Of a stretch of DNA of 45,834 nucleotides, positions 1 through 7,969 are shown piece by piece (position 1 is the stretch's first letter; each line of letters opens with the position of its first letter). The notes under the pieces are model-generated. The model had not been told where the DNA came from and searched no databases. It saw only the letters and a program-made list of their open reading frames with translations. Location of the stretch: contig MIBZ01000045.1 of assembly GCA_001829675.1 (NCBI GenBank), positions 1 through 45,834 on the forward strand, in the 5' to 3' direction. Origin of the DNA: Sulfurimonas sp. RIFCSPLOWO2_12_36_12. GTDB lineage: Bacteria > Campylobacterota > Campylobacteria > Campylobacterales > Sulfurimonadaceae. The translations under genes were made by a program, and so were the position numbers.

Positions 1-503
1 CTTTGGTTTCTCTCTTCTGCTCCAATACCAGGGTATGCGCCCGGAGTGTCAATAAGCATAAGAACAGGTATATTAAACTTTTCAGCCAACTTTGCAGCTC
101 GAAGGGCTTTTCTATACCCTTCAGGATGAGGCATACCAAAATTTCTTTTTATTTTGTTTTTGGTTCCGCGACCCTTTTGTTCACCGATAACCACAACTTT
201 TTCACCGCCGATATAGCCTAAATAGCAAAGGATAGCGGCATCATCTCGGAAGTGTCTATCTCCGTGTATCTCATACTTGTCTCTCATTAAAAGATTAATA
301 TAATCAAGCGCGTACGGTCTATCTACATGACGCGCTAATTGGAGCTGTTGGAAAGGAGAGAGGTTGTTAAATATCTTTGAAACTTCTTTATCCAAATTTT
401 CCTTGAGTAATTCAACTGCACCCTCGTCGTGACGAACTTGTGCGGATATGATATCCTCTTGAATAAATTTTATTTTATTTTCAAAATCTAAATATGTTGC
501 CAA
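1..503 (-). CDS. accA: Acetyl-CoA carboxylase carboxyltransferase subunit alpha, N-terminal part
   Basis: Partial gene cut by the left edge; about 167 of the usual 310-320 residues are present. The alpha subunit, with AccD, transfers the carboxyl group from carboxybiotin to acetyl-CoA to give malonyl-CoA, the first step of fatty-acid synthesis. Reading the minus strand from a TTG at 503 gives an uninterrupted frame with family stretches [25 protein letters not shown] and [16 protein letters not shown]. The TTG start is chosen because AAGGA lies about eight bases before it and no ATG fits. It sits 16 bases after fabF and is probably cotranscribed with it, placing malonyl-CoA supply beside chain elongation. 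Identity is very likely; the exact start is inferred. Confidence 0.93.
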   Translation of the reverse strand, partial: MATYLDFENKIKFIQEDIISAQVRHDEGAVELLKENLDKEVSKIFNNLSPFQQLQLARHVDRPYALDYINLLMRDKYEIHGDRHFRDDAAILCYLGYIGGEKVVVIGEQKGRGTKNKIKRNFGMPHPEGYRKALRAAKLAEKFNIPVLMLIDTPGAYPGIGAEERNQ

Positions 504-519
504 ATTGGAATCCTTGTAC

Positions 520-1737
520 TTAGATTTTTCTAAAGATTAAAACGCCGTTTGTCCCGCCAAAACCAAATGAGTTGCTCATTACAGTAGTTAGCTCAGCTTT
601 TCTAGCATAATTAGGAACAATATCTAAATCACAATTTTCATCCGGTGTTTCATGATTAATTGTCGGAGGGATTATTCCATCACGCATCGCCATTAAACAT
701 ACAACAGCTTCTATACCGCCGGCTGCGCCTAAGCAGTGACCGATTTGCCCTTTTATAGAACTCATTGGAGGACAATTTTCTTTACCGCCTAGAAGTTCCT
801 TGACTGCAGCAGTCTCATTTTTATCATTTATCGGCGTACTTGTTCCATGTGCATTTACATAATCAAGCTTAGGCTTACCGGCCATATTATATGCCGCTTT
901 CATCGCACGGGTAGGACCATCGAGGCTTGGCGTAGTTATGTGACTTGCATCACCGCTCTCGCCAAAACCGATAATTTCACCGTAGATATTTGCTCCACGG
1001 GCAATAGCATCTTCATATGCCTCTAAAACTAAAGCAGCAGCGCCCTCTCCCATAACAAAACCGTCACGGTCTGCATCAAACGGACGAGAGGCCTTTTTAG
1101 GCTCTTCATTTCTAGTTGAAAGTGCTTTCATAGCAGCAAAACCGCCAACACCGGCTCCGGTTATAGCACACTCTGCAGAAACTACCAGCATCTTGTCGGC
1201 ACCGCCGCACATAATTGTTTTAACAGCTTCGCTTACAGCGTGAGTTCCAGCGGCACAAGCCGTAACGCTTGATAGATTTGGACCTTTTGTTCCATGCTCG
1301 ATAGATACAAAACCGCCAAGCATATTTACAAGAGCGCCTGGAATAAAAAATGGACTTATTCTCTTTGGACCCTTAGTCTCAATAATTATAGAATTTCTCT
1401 CAATTGATGGAAGTCCGCCGATGCCTGAACCGGCACTTATACCAAATCTATCCATATCGGTATCTTCAGGAATCTTAGCATCAAGCATAGCTTCTTGAGC
1501 CGCTTTTAAACCAAGATGAATAAATCTGTCAGCTTTTTTAACCTCTTTTGGTGACATAACAGTCTCGGGATCAAAATTTTTAACTTCGCCTGCTATTTTT
1601 ACGCTGTAATTCTCTGGATCAAAAAGAGTAATCGTATCTATTCCACATTCGCCATTACATATAGCTTTAAAAGAACTCTCTTTATCATTTCCAACTGCAT
1701 TTATCATGCCTAAACCAGTAACTACAACTCTTCTCAT
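520..1737 (-). CDS. fabF: Beta-ketoacyl-ACP synthase II
   Basis: Condensing enzyme of type II fatty-acid synthesis, joining malonyl-ACP to a growing acyl-ACP in the cytoplasm. The 405-residue protein has the Cys-His-His catalytic set: C161 in [13 protein letters not shown]297 in NAHGTSTP and H334 in [12 protein letters not shown]. The glycine-rich C-terminal stretch [10 protein letters not shown] is also present. Length is normal for FabF (about 405-415). It lies downstream of acpP, separated by about 100 bases with a hairpin, and upstream of accA. I call FabF rather than FabB from the length, the acpP neighbour and the overall motif pattern. Confidence 0.96.
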   Translation of the reverse strand: MRRVVVTGLGMINAVGNDKESSFKAICNGECGIDTITLFDPENYSVKIAGEVKNFDPETVMSPKEVKKADRFIHLGLKAAQEAMLDAKIPEDTDMDRFGISAGSGIGGLPSIERNSIIIETKGPKRISPFFIPGALVNMLGGFVSIEHGTKGPNLSSVTACAAGTHAVSEAVKTIMCGGADKMLVVSAECAITGAGVGGFAAMKALSTRNEEPKKASRPFDADRDGFVMGEGAAALVLEAYEDAIARGANIYGEIIGFGESGDASHITTPSLDGPTRAMKAAYNMAGKPKLDYVNAHGTSTPINDKNETAAVKELLGGKENCPPMSSIKGQIGHCLGAAGGIEAVVCLMAMRDGIIPPTINHETPDENCDLDIVPNYARKAELTTVMSNSFGFGGTNGVLIFRKI

Positions 1738-1805
1738 TAAAATCTCCGTATAAAATATAAAATACTTTTTAGAAACCAGAGAAACTGACCACTAAAAAAT
1801 ATTAA

Positions 1806-1826
1806 CTACTGAGGAGTACTCAGTAG
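1806..1826 (-). terminator. Hairpin between acpP and fabF
   Basis: Perfect 8-bp inverted repeat CTACTGAG / CTCAGTAG (1806-1813 and 1819-1826) with a 5-base loop, starting 13 bases after the acpP stop. Read on the minus strand it is followed by TTAATATTTTTT, so it could act as a partial terminator or as a 3' end that stabilises acpP mRNA. A leaky stop here would explain how acyl carrier protein is made in excess over FabF. Inference only. Confidence 0.4.
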
Positions 1827-1839
1827 AATTTTTAGATAA

Positions 1840-2067
1840 CTATTTGCTTTCGATATAGTTAACTACATCTCTAACAGTTTGAATTTTTTCTGCTTCATCA
1901 TCAGGAATTTCAATATCAAATTTCTCTTCAAGCGCCATTACTAATTCAACTACATCAAGGCTATCAGCACCTAAATCTTCAACAAACTTTGAGTCCTCTT
2001 TAACTTCATCAGCGCTCACGCTTAATTGTTCAACTACTACTGCTTTAATATCGTCTAAAAGTGCCAT
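1840..2067 (-). CDS. acpP: Acyl carrier protein
   Basis: Small acidic carrier (75 residues) that holds growing acyl chains on a phosphopantetheine arm. The attachment site is S36 in the signature [18 protein letters not shown], and the four-helix length and acidity are typical. AGGAGC lies just before the ATG. It is flanked by fabG and fabF, the common bacterial arrangement. It probably has its own promoter (-10 at 2102-2107, minus) and a hairpin after its stop, consistent with expression above its neighbours. Confidence 0.97.
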   Translation of the reverse strand: MALLDDIKAVVVEQLSVSADEVKEDSKFVEDLGADSLDVVELVMALEEKFDIEIPDDEAEKIQTVRDVVNYIESK

Positions 2068-2101
2068 TCTAGCTCCTATGTTTTATGTGTAAAATCTCGT
2101 A

Positions 2102-2107
2102 ATTGTA
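2102..2107 (-). promoter_or_regulatory. Candidate -10 element for acpP
   Basis: On the minus strand the sequence reads TGCTACAAT, an extended -10 (TGn before TACAAT), placing transcription start near 2095 with a leader of about 28 bases before acpP. No convincing -35 is visible, which is usual for this phylum. Together with the inverted repeat upstream it suggests acpP is transcribed independently of fabG. Confidence 0.4.
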
Positions 2108-2143
2108 GCATATTTAGCTTAAATAAACTAACAATTTAGAAAG

Positions 2144-2217
2144 AAAAAAGAGAGCTTCTTGCTGTTTCTGCCTCTTGAGCAGAGCTCTTTTTACGGTAGT
2201 TTAATGCTCTCTTTTTT
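2144..2217 (-). terminator. Long-looped inverted repeat between fabG and acpP
   Basis: Perfect 12-bp arms, AAAAAAGAGAGC at 2144-2155 and GCTCTCTTTTTT at 2206-2217, enclose 50 bases that contain a smaller stem (TCTGC 2167-2171 / GCAGA 2179-2183). The arms end in an A/T run on both strands, so the structure could terminate transcription leaving fabG. The long loop is unlike a classic terminator, so a structured leader or attenuator is also possible. Confidence 0.4.
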
Positions 2218-2254
2218 ATCTCTGCATCTAGCAAATAACTATTCTTATTTCGGC

Positions 2255-3001
2255 TTATGCCATATTCATTCCGCCGTTAACCTTCAGCGTCTCGCCTGTT
2301 ATGTAACTTGAGTGGTCTGAGAGTAAAAATGCCGTTGCCTCCGCCACTTCGCTTGGGTTTCCAAAACGGCCCATCGGAATTTTAGAAGTAAAACTACTTT
2401 TTACCTCATCGCTTAAAACATCCGTCATCTCCGTTGCTATAAAACCCGGAGTAATGGTGTTGTAACGGATACCGCTTGTTGCCGATTCAAGTGCAAAACT
2501 CTTTGTCATAGCAATAACTCCGCCCTTGCTTGCCGAGTAGTTGGTTTGACCGGCATTTCCTGTCTCGCCTACAATTGAAGCAATATTTACGACTGAACCG
2601 AATTTTTTCTTTCTCATCACTTTCATAGCCTCGCGACAACCTACGAAACATGAGAGAAGATTTGCGTTGATTACCGACATAAAATCTTCGCTCTTCATTC
2701 TAAGTGCGAGCTTATCGTTTGTGATTCCTGCATTGTTTACGAGGTAACTCAGCTCTCCATCGCAATCAACTATAGTTTTAATCGCATCAACAAAAGCATC
2801 CTCGTTGCTTACATCAAAGCCGATAACCGCTGCGCTTCCGCCTGAGGCTTCTATCGCATCTTTTATGGCGTCTGCTTCTGCTGCACCGCTTCTGTAATTA
2901 ATCCAAATTTTTAAACCGTAAGATGCCAAAACTTTTGCTATTTCCGCACCGATACCTCTGCTTGAACCAGTTACTAAAACATTTTTTCCACTAAATTTCA
3001 T
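2255..3001 (-). CDS. fabG: 3-oxoacyl-ACP reductase
   Basis: NADPH-dependent reduction of 3-oxoacyl-ACP to 3-hydroxyacyl-ACP in fatty-acid elongation. The 248-residue short-chain dehydrogenase has the cofactor motif TGSSRGIG (11-18), the NNAG motif (89-92), the catalytic triad S142, Y155 and K159 (YSASK), and the C-terminal VNGGMNMA typical of FabG. Length is normal. It is first in the fab cluster in transcription order and is separated from acpP by an inverted repeat and a new promoter, so the cluster is probably not a single uniform transcript. Confidence 0.96.
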   Translation of the reverse strand: MKFSGKNVLVTGSSRGIGAEIAKVLASYGLKIWINYRSGAAEADAIKDAIEASGGSAAVIGFDVSNEDAFVDAIKTIVDCDGELSYLVNNAGITNDKLALRMKSEDFMSVINANLLSCFVGCREAMKVMRKKKFGSVVNIASIVGETGNAGQTNYSASKGGVIAMTKSFALESATSGIRYNTITPGFIATEMTDVLSDEVKSSFTSKIPMGRFGNPSEVAEATAFLLSDHSSYITGETLKVNGGMNMA

Positions 3002-3044
3002 TCTATTTTTCCTTAATTTTTTGTTAATTTTATTTTTTGTAGCA

Positions 3045-3176
3045 GCTTCTTTAAAAGTTGTTTTGAGCGGTTCGAGGGCTTAAAATTTTACAGGAGGTAA
3101 AATTAAGCACTCGTCCTCGGAAGTAATTTCAAGGACAAAATTACGAGAATGAGCAAAAAACAGCTTTTTTAGAAGC
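3045..3176. repeat. 132-base imperfect inverted repeat with nested hairpins
   Basis: Outer arms beginning GCTTCTTTAAAAGTTGTTTT (3045) and ending AAAACAGCTTTTTTAGAAGC (3176) are imperfectly complementary. Inside are CGAGG/CCTCG (3073-3077, 3115-3119), AATTTTAC/GTAAAATT (3084-3091, 3097-3104), CTCGT/ACGAG (3110-3114, 3143-3147) and GTAATTT/AAATTAC (3123-3129, 3138-3144). It fills most of the fabG-gpmI gap. It may be a miniature palindromic mobile element or a structured RNA. I see no second copy in this window. Confidence 0.5.
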
Positions 3177-3190
3177 ATGAAATAGCCATT

Positions 3191-4666
3191 TTATATTAGG
3201 CTGTGATCCATTTCTACTGGGATTTCAAGCCCCATAAGTCTTAAAACAGTCGGTGCGATGTTGTTAAGAGCACCGTTTTCAACCTTTGTAACACCATCCG
3301 CTTCAACAAAACACCATACTTTTCCAACCGTATGGTTTGTTAAAACATTTCCCTCATCATCCCTCATCTCTTCGCAATTCCCATGGTCCGATGTAATAAC
3401 AACTCCGTAATCTCTCTCTTTCGCTTTTTTGAGTATTTTTCCAAGTTCAGTGTCCACTGCATTTACGGCTATTTTTGCCGCTTCAAAATTGCCGGTATGT
3501 CCTACCATGTCGCCGTTTGCAAAATTTACAACTATAAAATCATACCCATCATCCATGGCTTTTAAAACCACATCGCCGACCTCTGGCGCACTCATCTGGG
3601 GCTTTTGGTCGTAAGTTTTTACATTTGGAGAGGGAATCAAAATTCTTGTTTCGTTCTCATACGGTTCATCAATTCCGCCATTGAAAAAAAATGTGACATG
3701 CGCATACTTCTCGGTTTCTGCGGTGTGAAGCTGTCTTAATCCTGCTTTTGAGATAACCTCGGAGAGAGTGTTTTTAGGCGAATCTTTTAAAAACAAAACA
3801 GGATAAGGAAAACTCTTGTCATACTCCGTTATCGTTGCAAGATTTACTTCAACATGTTGTTTTGAAAATCCGCTGAAATTTTTATCTCCGAGTGCGGTTA
3901 CAATCTCTCTCATTCTGTCGCTTCTAAAGTTAATCGTCAAAACACTGTCGCCGTCTTTTATGCCCTTATATCCGTTAAATGCTGCCGGCTCTATAAACTC
4001 ATCTGTCTCATTTTTTGCATACGATGCGTCTACATACTCTGATGGCAACATGCCGGTTTTTGGCGTTGCATTTACAATAGCCTCGTACCCTTTTTGGACT
4101 CTATCCCAGCGGTTATCTCTGTCCATTGTAAAAAAACGGCCTGAAATTGTAGCTATTTTTATATTATCATTCAGATGTAAAAAAACTTGCTCCAAATATT
4201 TTTTTGCAGAGGTAGGAGAGACATCTCTGCCGTCCGTGATGAGATGCAAAAAAACCTCTTTATTCTCTTTTGCAGCCAAATCAGCTATACCCAGAAAATG
4301 GTCTATATGCGAATGAACACCGCCGTCGCTCATAAGTCCTATGAGATGCAGTCTCTCTGATTTTGCCAAAAGATTTTTAAACTCATCATTATCTTTAAAT
4401 CTGTTTTCATTAATAGCTAAAGATATTTTTACCAAATCTTGATATAAAATCCTCCCGCTTCCAATGCTCATATGTCCGACTTCCGAGTTGCCCATCTGAC
4501 CCTCAGGAAGTCCTACGCTTAGTCCAAAAGTATCAATCAAGGAGTGAGGAGTGCTCTCAAAGAGTTTGTCATAAGTCGGCTTTGTTGCATTGTAAAAGGC
4601 GTTATACTGTGTCTTTGAGCGGTAACCGATACCGTCAGTTATGACTAAGACAGCTTTTTTTGTCAA
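3191..4666 (-). CDS. gpmI: 2,3-bisphosphoglycerate-independent phosphoglycerate mutase
   Basis: Interconverts 3- and 2-phosphoglycerate in glycolysis and gluconeogenesis in the cytoplasm, using two Mn ions and a phosphoserine intermediate. The 491-residue protein has the metal-binding VITDGIG near the N terminus, the catalytic serine S61 in [17 protein letters not shown], the HSHIDH substrate region, ITDGRD, and the metal motif [10 protein letters not shown] near the C terminus. Length is slightly under the usual 500-515. It is divergent from mraY, with 73 bases between them containing a symmetric promoter. An autotroph would use it to feed biosynthesis from fixed carbon. Confidence 0.95.
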   Translation of the reverse strand: MTKKAVLVITDGIGYRSKTQYNAFYNATKPTYDKLFESTPHSLIDTFGLSVGLPEGQMGNSEVGHMSIGSGRILYQDLVKISLAINENRFKDNDEFKNLLAKSERLHLIGLMSDGGVHSHIDHFLGIADLAAKENKEVFLHLITDGRDVSPTSAKKYLEQVFLHLNDNIKIATISGRFFTMDRDNRWDRVQKGYEAIVNATPKTGMLPSEYVDASYAKNETDEFIEPAAFNGYKGIKDGDSVLTINFRSDRMREIVTALGDKNFSGFSKQHVEVNLATITEYDKSFPYPVLFLKDSPKNTLSEVISKAGLRQLHTAETEKYAHVTFFFNGGIDEPYENETRILIPSPNVKTYDQKPQMSAPEVGDVVLKAMDDGYDFIVVNFANGDMVGHTGNFEAAKIAVNAVDTELGKILKKAKERDYGVVITSDHGNCEEMRDDEGNVLTNHTVGKVWCFVEADGVTKVENGALNNIAPTVLRLMGLEIPVEMDHSLI

Positions 4667-4696
4667 TTTTTTTCCTTATAACAAAAGTTTTATGCA

Positions 4697-4709
4697 ATTA
4701 TACTATAAT
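4697..4709. promoter_or_regulatory. Symmetric divergent -10 pair for gpmI and mraY
   Basis: ATTATA-C-TATAAT is a 13-base palindrome with an odd centre. It gives TATAAT on the plus strand (4704-4709) for mraY and TATAAT on the minus strand (4702-4697) for gpmI. Starts about seven bases downstream would leave leaders of roughly 24 bases for both genes. No strong -35 is present in either direction. Confidence 0.5.
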
Positions 4710-4739
4710 GTCATTTTTATTTAATTAAGGAACTGCTAC

Positions 4740-5801
4740 TTGCTGTACTGGCTATCAGAAATACTACATGTAAACCTACTTGGATATATCACAATACGCG
4801 CTGGGATAGCCTTCTTTTTAGCTCTATTTTTCACACTATTTTTAATGCCTCGTTTTATCAGATGGGCACAAAAAACTTCCAGTGTTCAGCCTATCAACGA
4901 ATGGGCTCCAGAGCGACACCAAAGCAAAGCAAAAACACCTACAATGGGTGGAATAGTTTTTATTTCTGCAACTATTTTAGCTTCTTTGATAACTATAAAA
5001 TTCTCAAATCTTTATGCTGTGGGTGCAGTTGCAACTCTGATTTTATTTGCTCTAATCGGCTTTAAAGATGATTTTGCCAAAATTAAAAAAAATCAAAATC
5101 TGGCAGGATTAAAAGCTCGAACCAAACTTCTGTTACAGATTATTTCAGCGCTTATGGTGGCAGCTTTTTTATATCTGCTCTCTGATTTTAATACAAATCT
5201 TTATGTTCCATTTGTAAAAAACCCTGTTTTTGATATGGGCATTTATGCTATTGTTTTTTGGATTATCGTAATAATATCAACATCAAATGCGGTAAACCTA
5301 ACCGACGGACTTGACGGTTTGGCGACCGTTCCATCCATAACGGCTCTTACCTCTTTTAGTATTATTATCTACATTACTGGAAATGTCACCATAAGCACAT
5401 ATCTTTTGATGCCTCACATAAATATCGGAGAGGTTGCAATTGTTTCGAGTGCGTTGATCGGGGCTTTAACCGGCTTTTTATGGTACAACTGCCATCCTGC
5501 CGAGATTTTTATGGGAGATAGCGGTTCGCTTACAATCGGTGCATTTTTAGGCTATCTGGCAATAATCTCTAAGAGTGAGATTCTTCTTCTTTTAATAGGT
5601 TCAATTTTTGTCATAGAGACACTATCTGTAATACTTCAAGTGGGAAGCTATAAACTTAGGAAGAAGAGAGTCTTTCTAATGGCGCCTATTCATCACCACT
5701 TTGAGATGAAAAATTGGGCAGAGAACAAGATAATCGTGCGCTTTTGGATTATCGCAACACTCTCAAATGTTATTGCGCTCATCACACTAAAGATTCGCTG
5801 A
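4740..5801 (+). CDS. mraY: Phospho-N-acetylmuramoyl-pentapeptide transferase
   Basis: Integral membrane enzyme that transfers phospho-MurNAc-pentapeptide to undecaprenyl phosphate, making lipid I of peptidoglycan synthesis. The 353-residue protein has about ten membrane segments and the family motifs [24 protein letters not shown] and MAPIHHHFE. The start is TTG at 4740: AAGGA at 4727-4731 is correctly placed and the N terminus LYWLSEI matches the family. Its stop overlaps the murD start (TGATG), indicating translational coupling within the mraY-murD-purN unit. Confidence 0.96.
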   Translation: MLYWLSEILHVNLLGYITIRAGIAFFLALFFTLFLMPRFIRWAQKTSSVQPINEWAPERHQSKAKTPTMGGIVFISATILASLITIKFSNLYAVGAVATLILFALIGFKDDFAKIKKNQNLAGLKARTKLLLQIISALMVAAFLYLLSDFNTNLYVPFVKNPVFDMGIYAIVFWIIVIISTSNAVNLTDGLDGLATVPSITALTSFSIIIYITGNVTISTYLLMPHINIGEVAIVSSALIGALTGFLWYNCHPAEIFMGDSGSLTIGAFLGYLAIISKSEILLLLIGSIFVIETLSVILQVGSYKLRKKRVFLMAPIHHHFEMKNWAENKIIVRFWIIATLSNVIALITLKIR

Positions 5802-7000
5802 TGCAAAGAGTCTCTCTTTTTGGCTACGGCAAAACGACAAAAGCGTTAACCAAACTCTATCCGAATGCTATATTTTATGATGACAAGTGCACAAAACCAT
5901 TCAAGGATGAAAACGGTTTTAAGGTAAAACCGTCGTCTGATTTTAATCCTGATTATTCGGATTTAGAGATTCCTTCTCCGGGAATTCCTCCGTCAAATGG
6001 GCTGATACAAAAGGCAAAAAATCTAATGAGCGAGTATGACTGTTTTGCAAACAACTCTCCTCTAAGTATCTGGATAAGCGGAACTAACGGCAAGACTACT
6101 ACAACGCAGATGATGCAGTATCTCCTAAAAGAGAGAGGCTCGATTGAGGGCGGAAATATCGGAACGCCTCTTGGAGAATTAGACCAAAATGCCTCTATGT
6201 GGATACTTGAAACCAGCTCTTTTACCATTCACTATACAAACATAGCCTCCCCGAACATATATGTTTTACTGCCGATAACACCTGACCATCTTAGTTGGCA
6301 TGGAGATATGCAAGAGTACATAAATGCAAAGCTAAAACCTCTAACTAAAATGCGTGAAGGCGAAGTCGCAATTATCCCCGAAGCATACAAAGATGTAAAA
6401 ACCTCGGCGCATCTTATTACATACAGAGATGAAAAAGATTTGGCTTCACACTTTGATATAGAGACAAATAGAGTAAATTTTAAAGGCGCATTTCTAATGG
6501 ATGCGCTTTTGGCAATGGCAGTTGACAAGATACTTTTTGACAGAGTAGATTATGAAAAAATCAACTCTTTTGTCATAGACCCTCACAGACAAGAGGAGTT
6601 AAGAGATAGCAAAGACCGCTTGTGGGTAAATGACACAAAGGCGACAAATTTAGATGCAACAATTGTTGCGCTAAAACGCTACAAAGATTCACATGTGCAT
6701 CTTATTTTGGGCGGGGACGACAAAGGCGTTGACCTAAACGAACTCTTTATATTTCTTAAAAATTGTGATGTTAAAATCTATAACATCGGCTCAAACAAAG
6801 AGAAACTTTCAAACTTAGCAAAAGAGTACAAAATTGAGTTTGAACTTTGCAAAAATCTTGCGGATGCGATTGCAAAAATAGACAAAAACCTGCAAGAAAA
6901 TGAAATCGCCCTGCTCTCTCCGGCGGCGGCAAGTCTTGATGAATTTACTTCATACGCACATAGAGGCGACTTGTTTAAAAACGCAGTAAAAGAGCTGTAA
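5801..7000 (+). CDS. murD: UDP-N-acetylmuramoylalanine--D-glutamate ligase
   Basis: ATP-dependent addition of D-glutamate to UDP-MurNAc-L-alanine in cytoplasmic peptidoglycan precursor synthesis. The 399-residue protein has the Mur ligase P-loop SGTNGKTTTTQMM (about residue 90), the central ITPDHLSWHGDM and the C-terminal DDKGVDL region. I start at ATG 5801 ([10 protein letters not shown]), overlapping the mraY stop; an upstream in-frame start at 5714 would lie deep inside mraY and lacks support. It is shorter than the enterobacterial enzyme (about 438). Its TAA overlaps the purN ATG by one base. Confidence 0.93.
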   Translation: MQRVSLFGYGKTTKALTKLYPNAIFYDDKCTKPFKDENGFKVKPSSDFNPDYSDLEIPSPGIPPSNGLIQKAKNLMSEYDCFANNSPLSIWISGTNGKTTTTQMMQYLLKERGSIEGGNIGTPLGELDQNASMWILETSSFTIHYTNIASPNIYVLLPITPDHLSWHGDMQEYINAKLKPLTKMREGEVAIIPEAYKDVKTSAHLITYRDEKDLASHFDIETNRVNFKGAFLMDALLAMAVDKILFDRVDYEKINSFVIDPHRQEELRDSKDRLWVNDTKATNLDATIVALKRYKDSHVHLILGGDDKGVDLNELFIFLKNCDVKIYNIGSNKEKLSNLAKEYKIEFELCKNLADAIAKIDKNLQENEIALLSPAAASLDEFTSYAHRGDLFKNAVKEL

Positions 7001-7557
7001 TGACGAGAATAGCGATACTCGCATCCCATAACGGAAGCGGGTTTAATGCGCTTTATGAAGCTGCTTTAAAAAAAGAGATAGCTATCGAGATAGTTTTAGT
7101 CATATCAAACAATTCCGGTGCAACTGTTTTACAAAATGCAGCTGATTATGGAATTGACACTTTTGTAATCAACTCAAAAACAGATGAAAAACCCGATGAA
7201 AAAATAGAAGAGCTTTTACATAAGTACGGCTGTAAATATATATTTTTATCAGGCTACATGAAAAAAGTCGGCGACAACATAACAACTAATTTCAAAGTCA
7301 TAAACTCTCACCCTTCGCTTCTTCCAAAATATGGCGGTGAAGGAATGTATGGTCGTTTCGTACATGAAGCAGTCATGAAAAATCAGGAAAAACAGAGCGG
7401 GGTTACAATCCACGAAGTAAATAACGAGTACGACAGCGGAAAAATTATTTTACAAAAAAAGTTAGAACTTACCATAGATGAAAACATAGACTCTTTGGAA
7501 TTGAAAATAAAAGAGCTTGAACAGAGCACTATCGTCGAGGCGTTTAAAAATATCTAA
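7000..7557 (+). CDS. purN: Phosphoribosylglycinamide formyltransferase
   Basis: Third step of purine synthesis: transfers a formyl group from 10-formyl-tetrahydrofolate to GAR. The 185-residue protein has the catalytic set N102 and H104 in INSHPSLLPKYGGEGMYG and D145 in NNEYDSGKII, matching the family's Asn-His-Asp. The N-terminal LASHNGSGFNAL is the ribose-phosphate loop. It overlaps the murD stop by one base (TAATG), so it is probably translated by coupling at the end of mraY-murD-purN. There is no obvious terminator after it. Confidence 0.94.
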   Translation: MTRIAILASHNGSGFNALYEAALKKEIAIEIVLVISNNSGATVLQNAADYGIDTFVINSKTDEKPDEKIEELLHKYGCKYIFLSGYMKKVGDNITTNFKVINSHPSLLPKYGGEGMYGRFVHEAVMKNQEKQSGVTIHEVNNEYDSGKIILQKKLELTIDENIDSLELKIKELEQSTIVEAFKNI

Positions 7558-7587
7558 AAAATTTATAATCTCTCGCATATAATGCGA

Positions 7588-7700
7588 GTAGCTTTAGGGG
7601 GTTGTAGGGACATTTTTGTCCATGCCGTTATGGATGGGCTTTGCTCATCTATAATGCTAAAAATCAGCCTATAAGCTAACTTTCAGTCCTTACAAGCTAC
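7588..7700. ncRNA. Structured intergenic element, possible small RNA, before the tRNA-Phe genes
   Basis: GTAGCTT (7588-7594) pairs with AAGCTAC (7694-7700). After a left-hand bulge, TGTAGGGAC (7603-7611) pairs with GTCCTTACA (7686-7694, one G-U), sharing one base with the outer stem. Inside are GGACA-TTTT-TGTCC (7608-7621), CCAT/ATGG (7620-7633) and GATGGGC-TTT-GCTCATC (7633-7649, one G-U). A TATAAT at 7578-7583 lies within a preceding 7-bp hairpin (7572-7588) and would start a transcript near 7590. It could be a small RNA, a palindromic repeat or a tRNA leader. I recognise no family. Confidence 0.35.
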
Positions 7701-7720
7701 AATTGCGCTCTTTAAAAGAT

Positions 7721-7796
7721 GGCCAATTAGCTCAGTCGGTAGAGCAGTAGACTGAAAATCTGCGTGTCCTTGGTTCGATTCCGAGATTGGCCACCA
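7721..7796 (+). tRNA. tRNA-Phe (GAA), first copy
   Basis: Complete 76-base cloverleaf with encoded CCA. The acceptor pair is GGCCAAT / ATTGGCC with discriminator A. The anticodon stem GTAGA/TCTGC encloses the loop CTGAAAA, giving anticodon GAA. The T-loop is GGTTCGATTCC. It is identical to the second copy 32 bases downstream. Confidence 0.98.
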
Positions 7797-7828
7797 CCTC
7801 TTTTAAGACAATTACTTTTTATTATAAT

Positions 7829-7904
7829 GGCCAATTAGCTCAGTCGGTAGAGCAGTAGACTGAAAATCTGCGTGTCCTTGGTTCGATTCCGAGATTGGCC
7901 ACCA
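7829..7904 (+). tRNA. tRNA-Phe (GAA), second copy
   Basis: Base-for-base copy of the upstream tRNA-Phe, including the CCA end. The 32-base spacer is AT-rich and ends in TATAAT directly against the 5' end of this tRNA, too close to serve as its own -10. The pair is therefore probably cut from one precursor. Confidence 0.98.
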
Positions 7905-7969
7905 CTAACATTTAAAAATTCCATAAAATACGAACTTTCTAAATACAAAATCAAGATTTAAGACATAAA

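Noticed and set aside
3816..4316. Plus-strand ORF of 166 codons opposite gpmI
   Set aside because: It is fully antisense to conserved gpmI coding sequence and shows no domain or ribosome binding site.
5714..5800. Upstream start for murD inside mraY
   Set aside because: The added residues are an out-of-frame reading of mraY; ATG 5801 overlaps the mraY stop and gives the family N terminus.
7821..7828. TATAAT as the promoter of the second tRNA-Phe
   Set aside because: It directly abuts the tRNA 5' end, leaving no room for a start point downstream of the -10.
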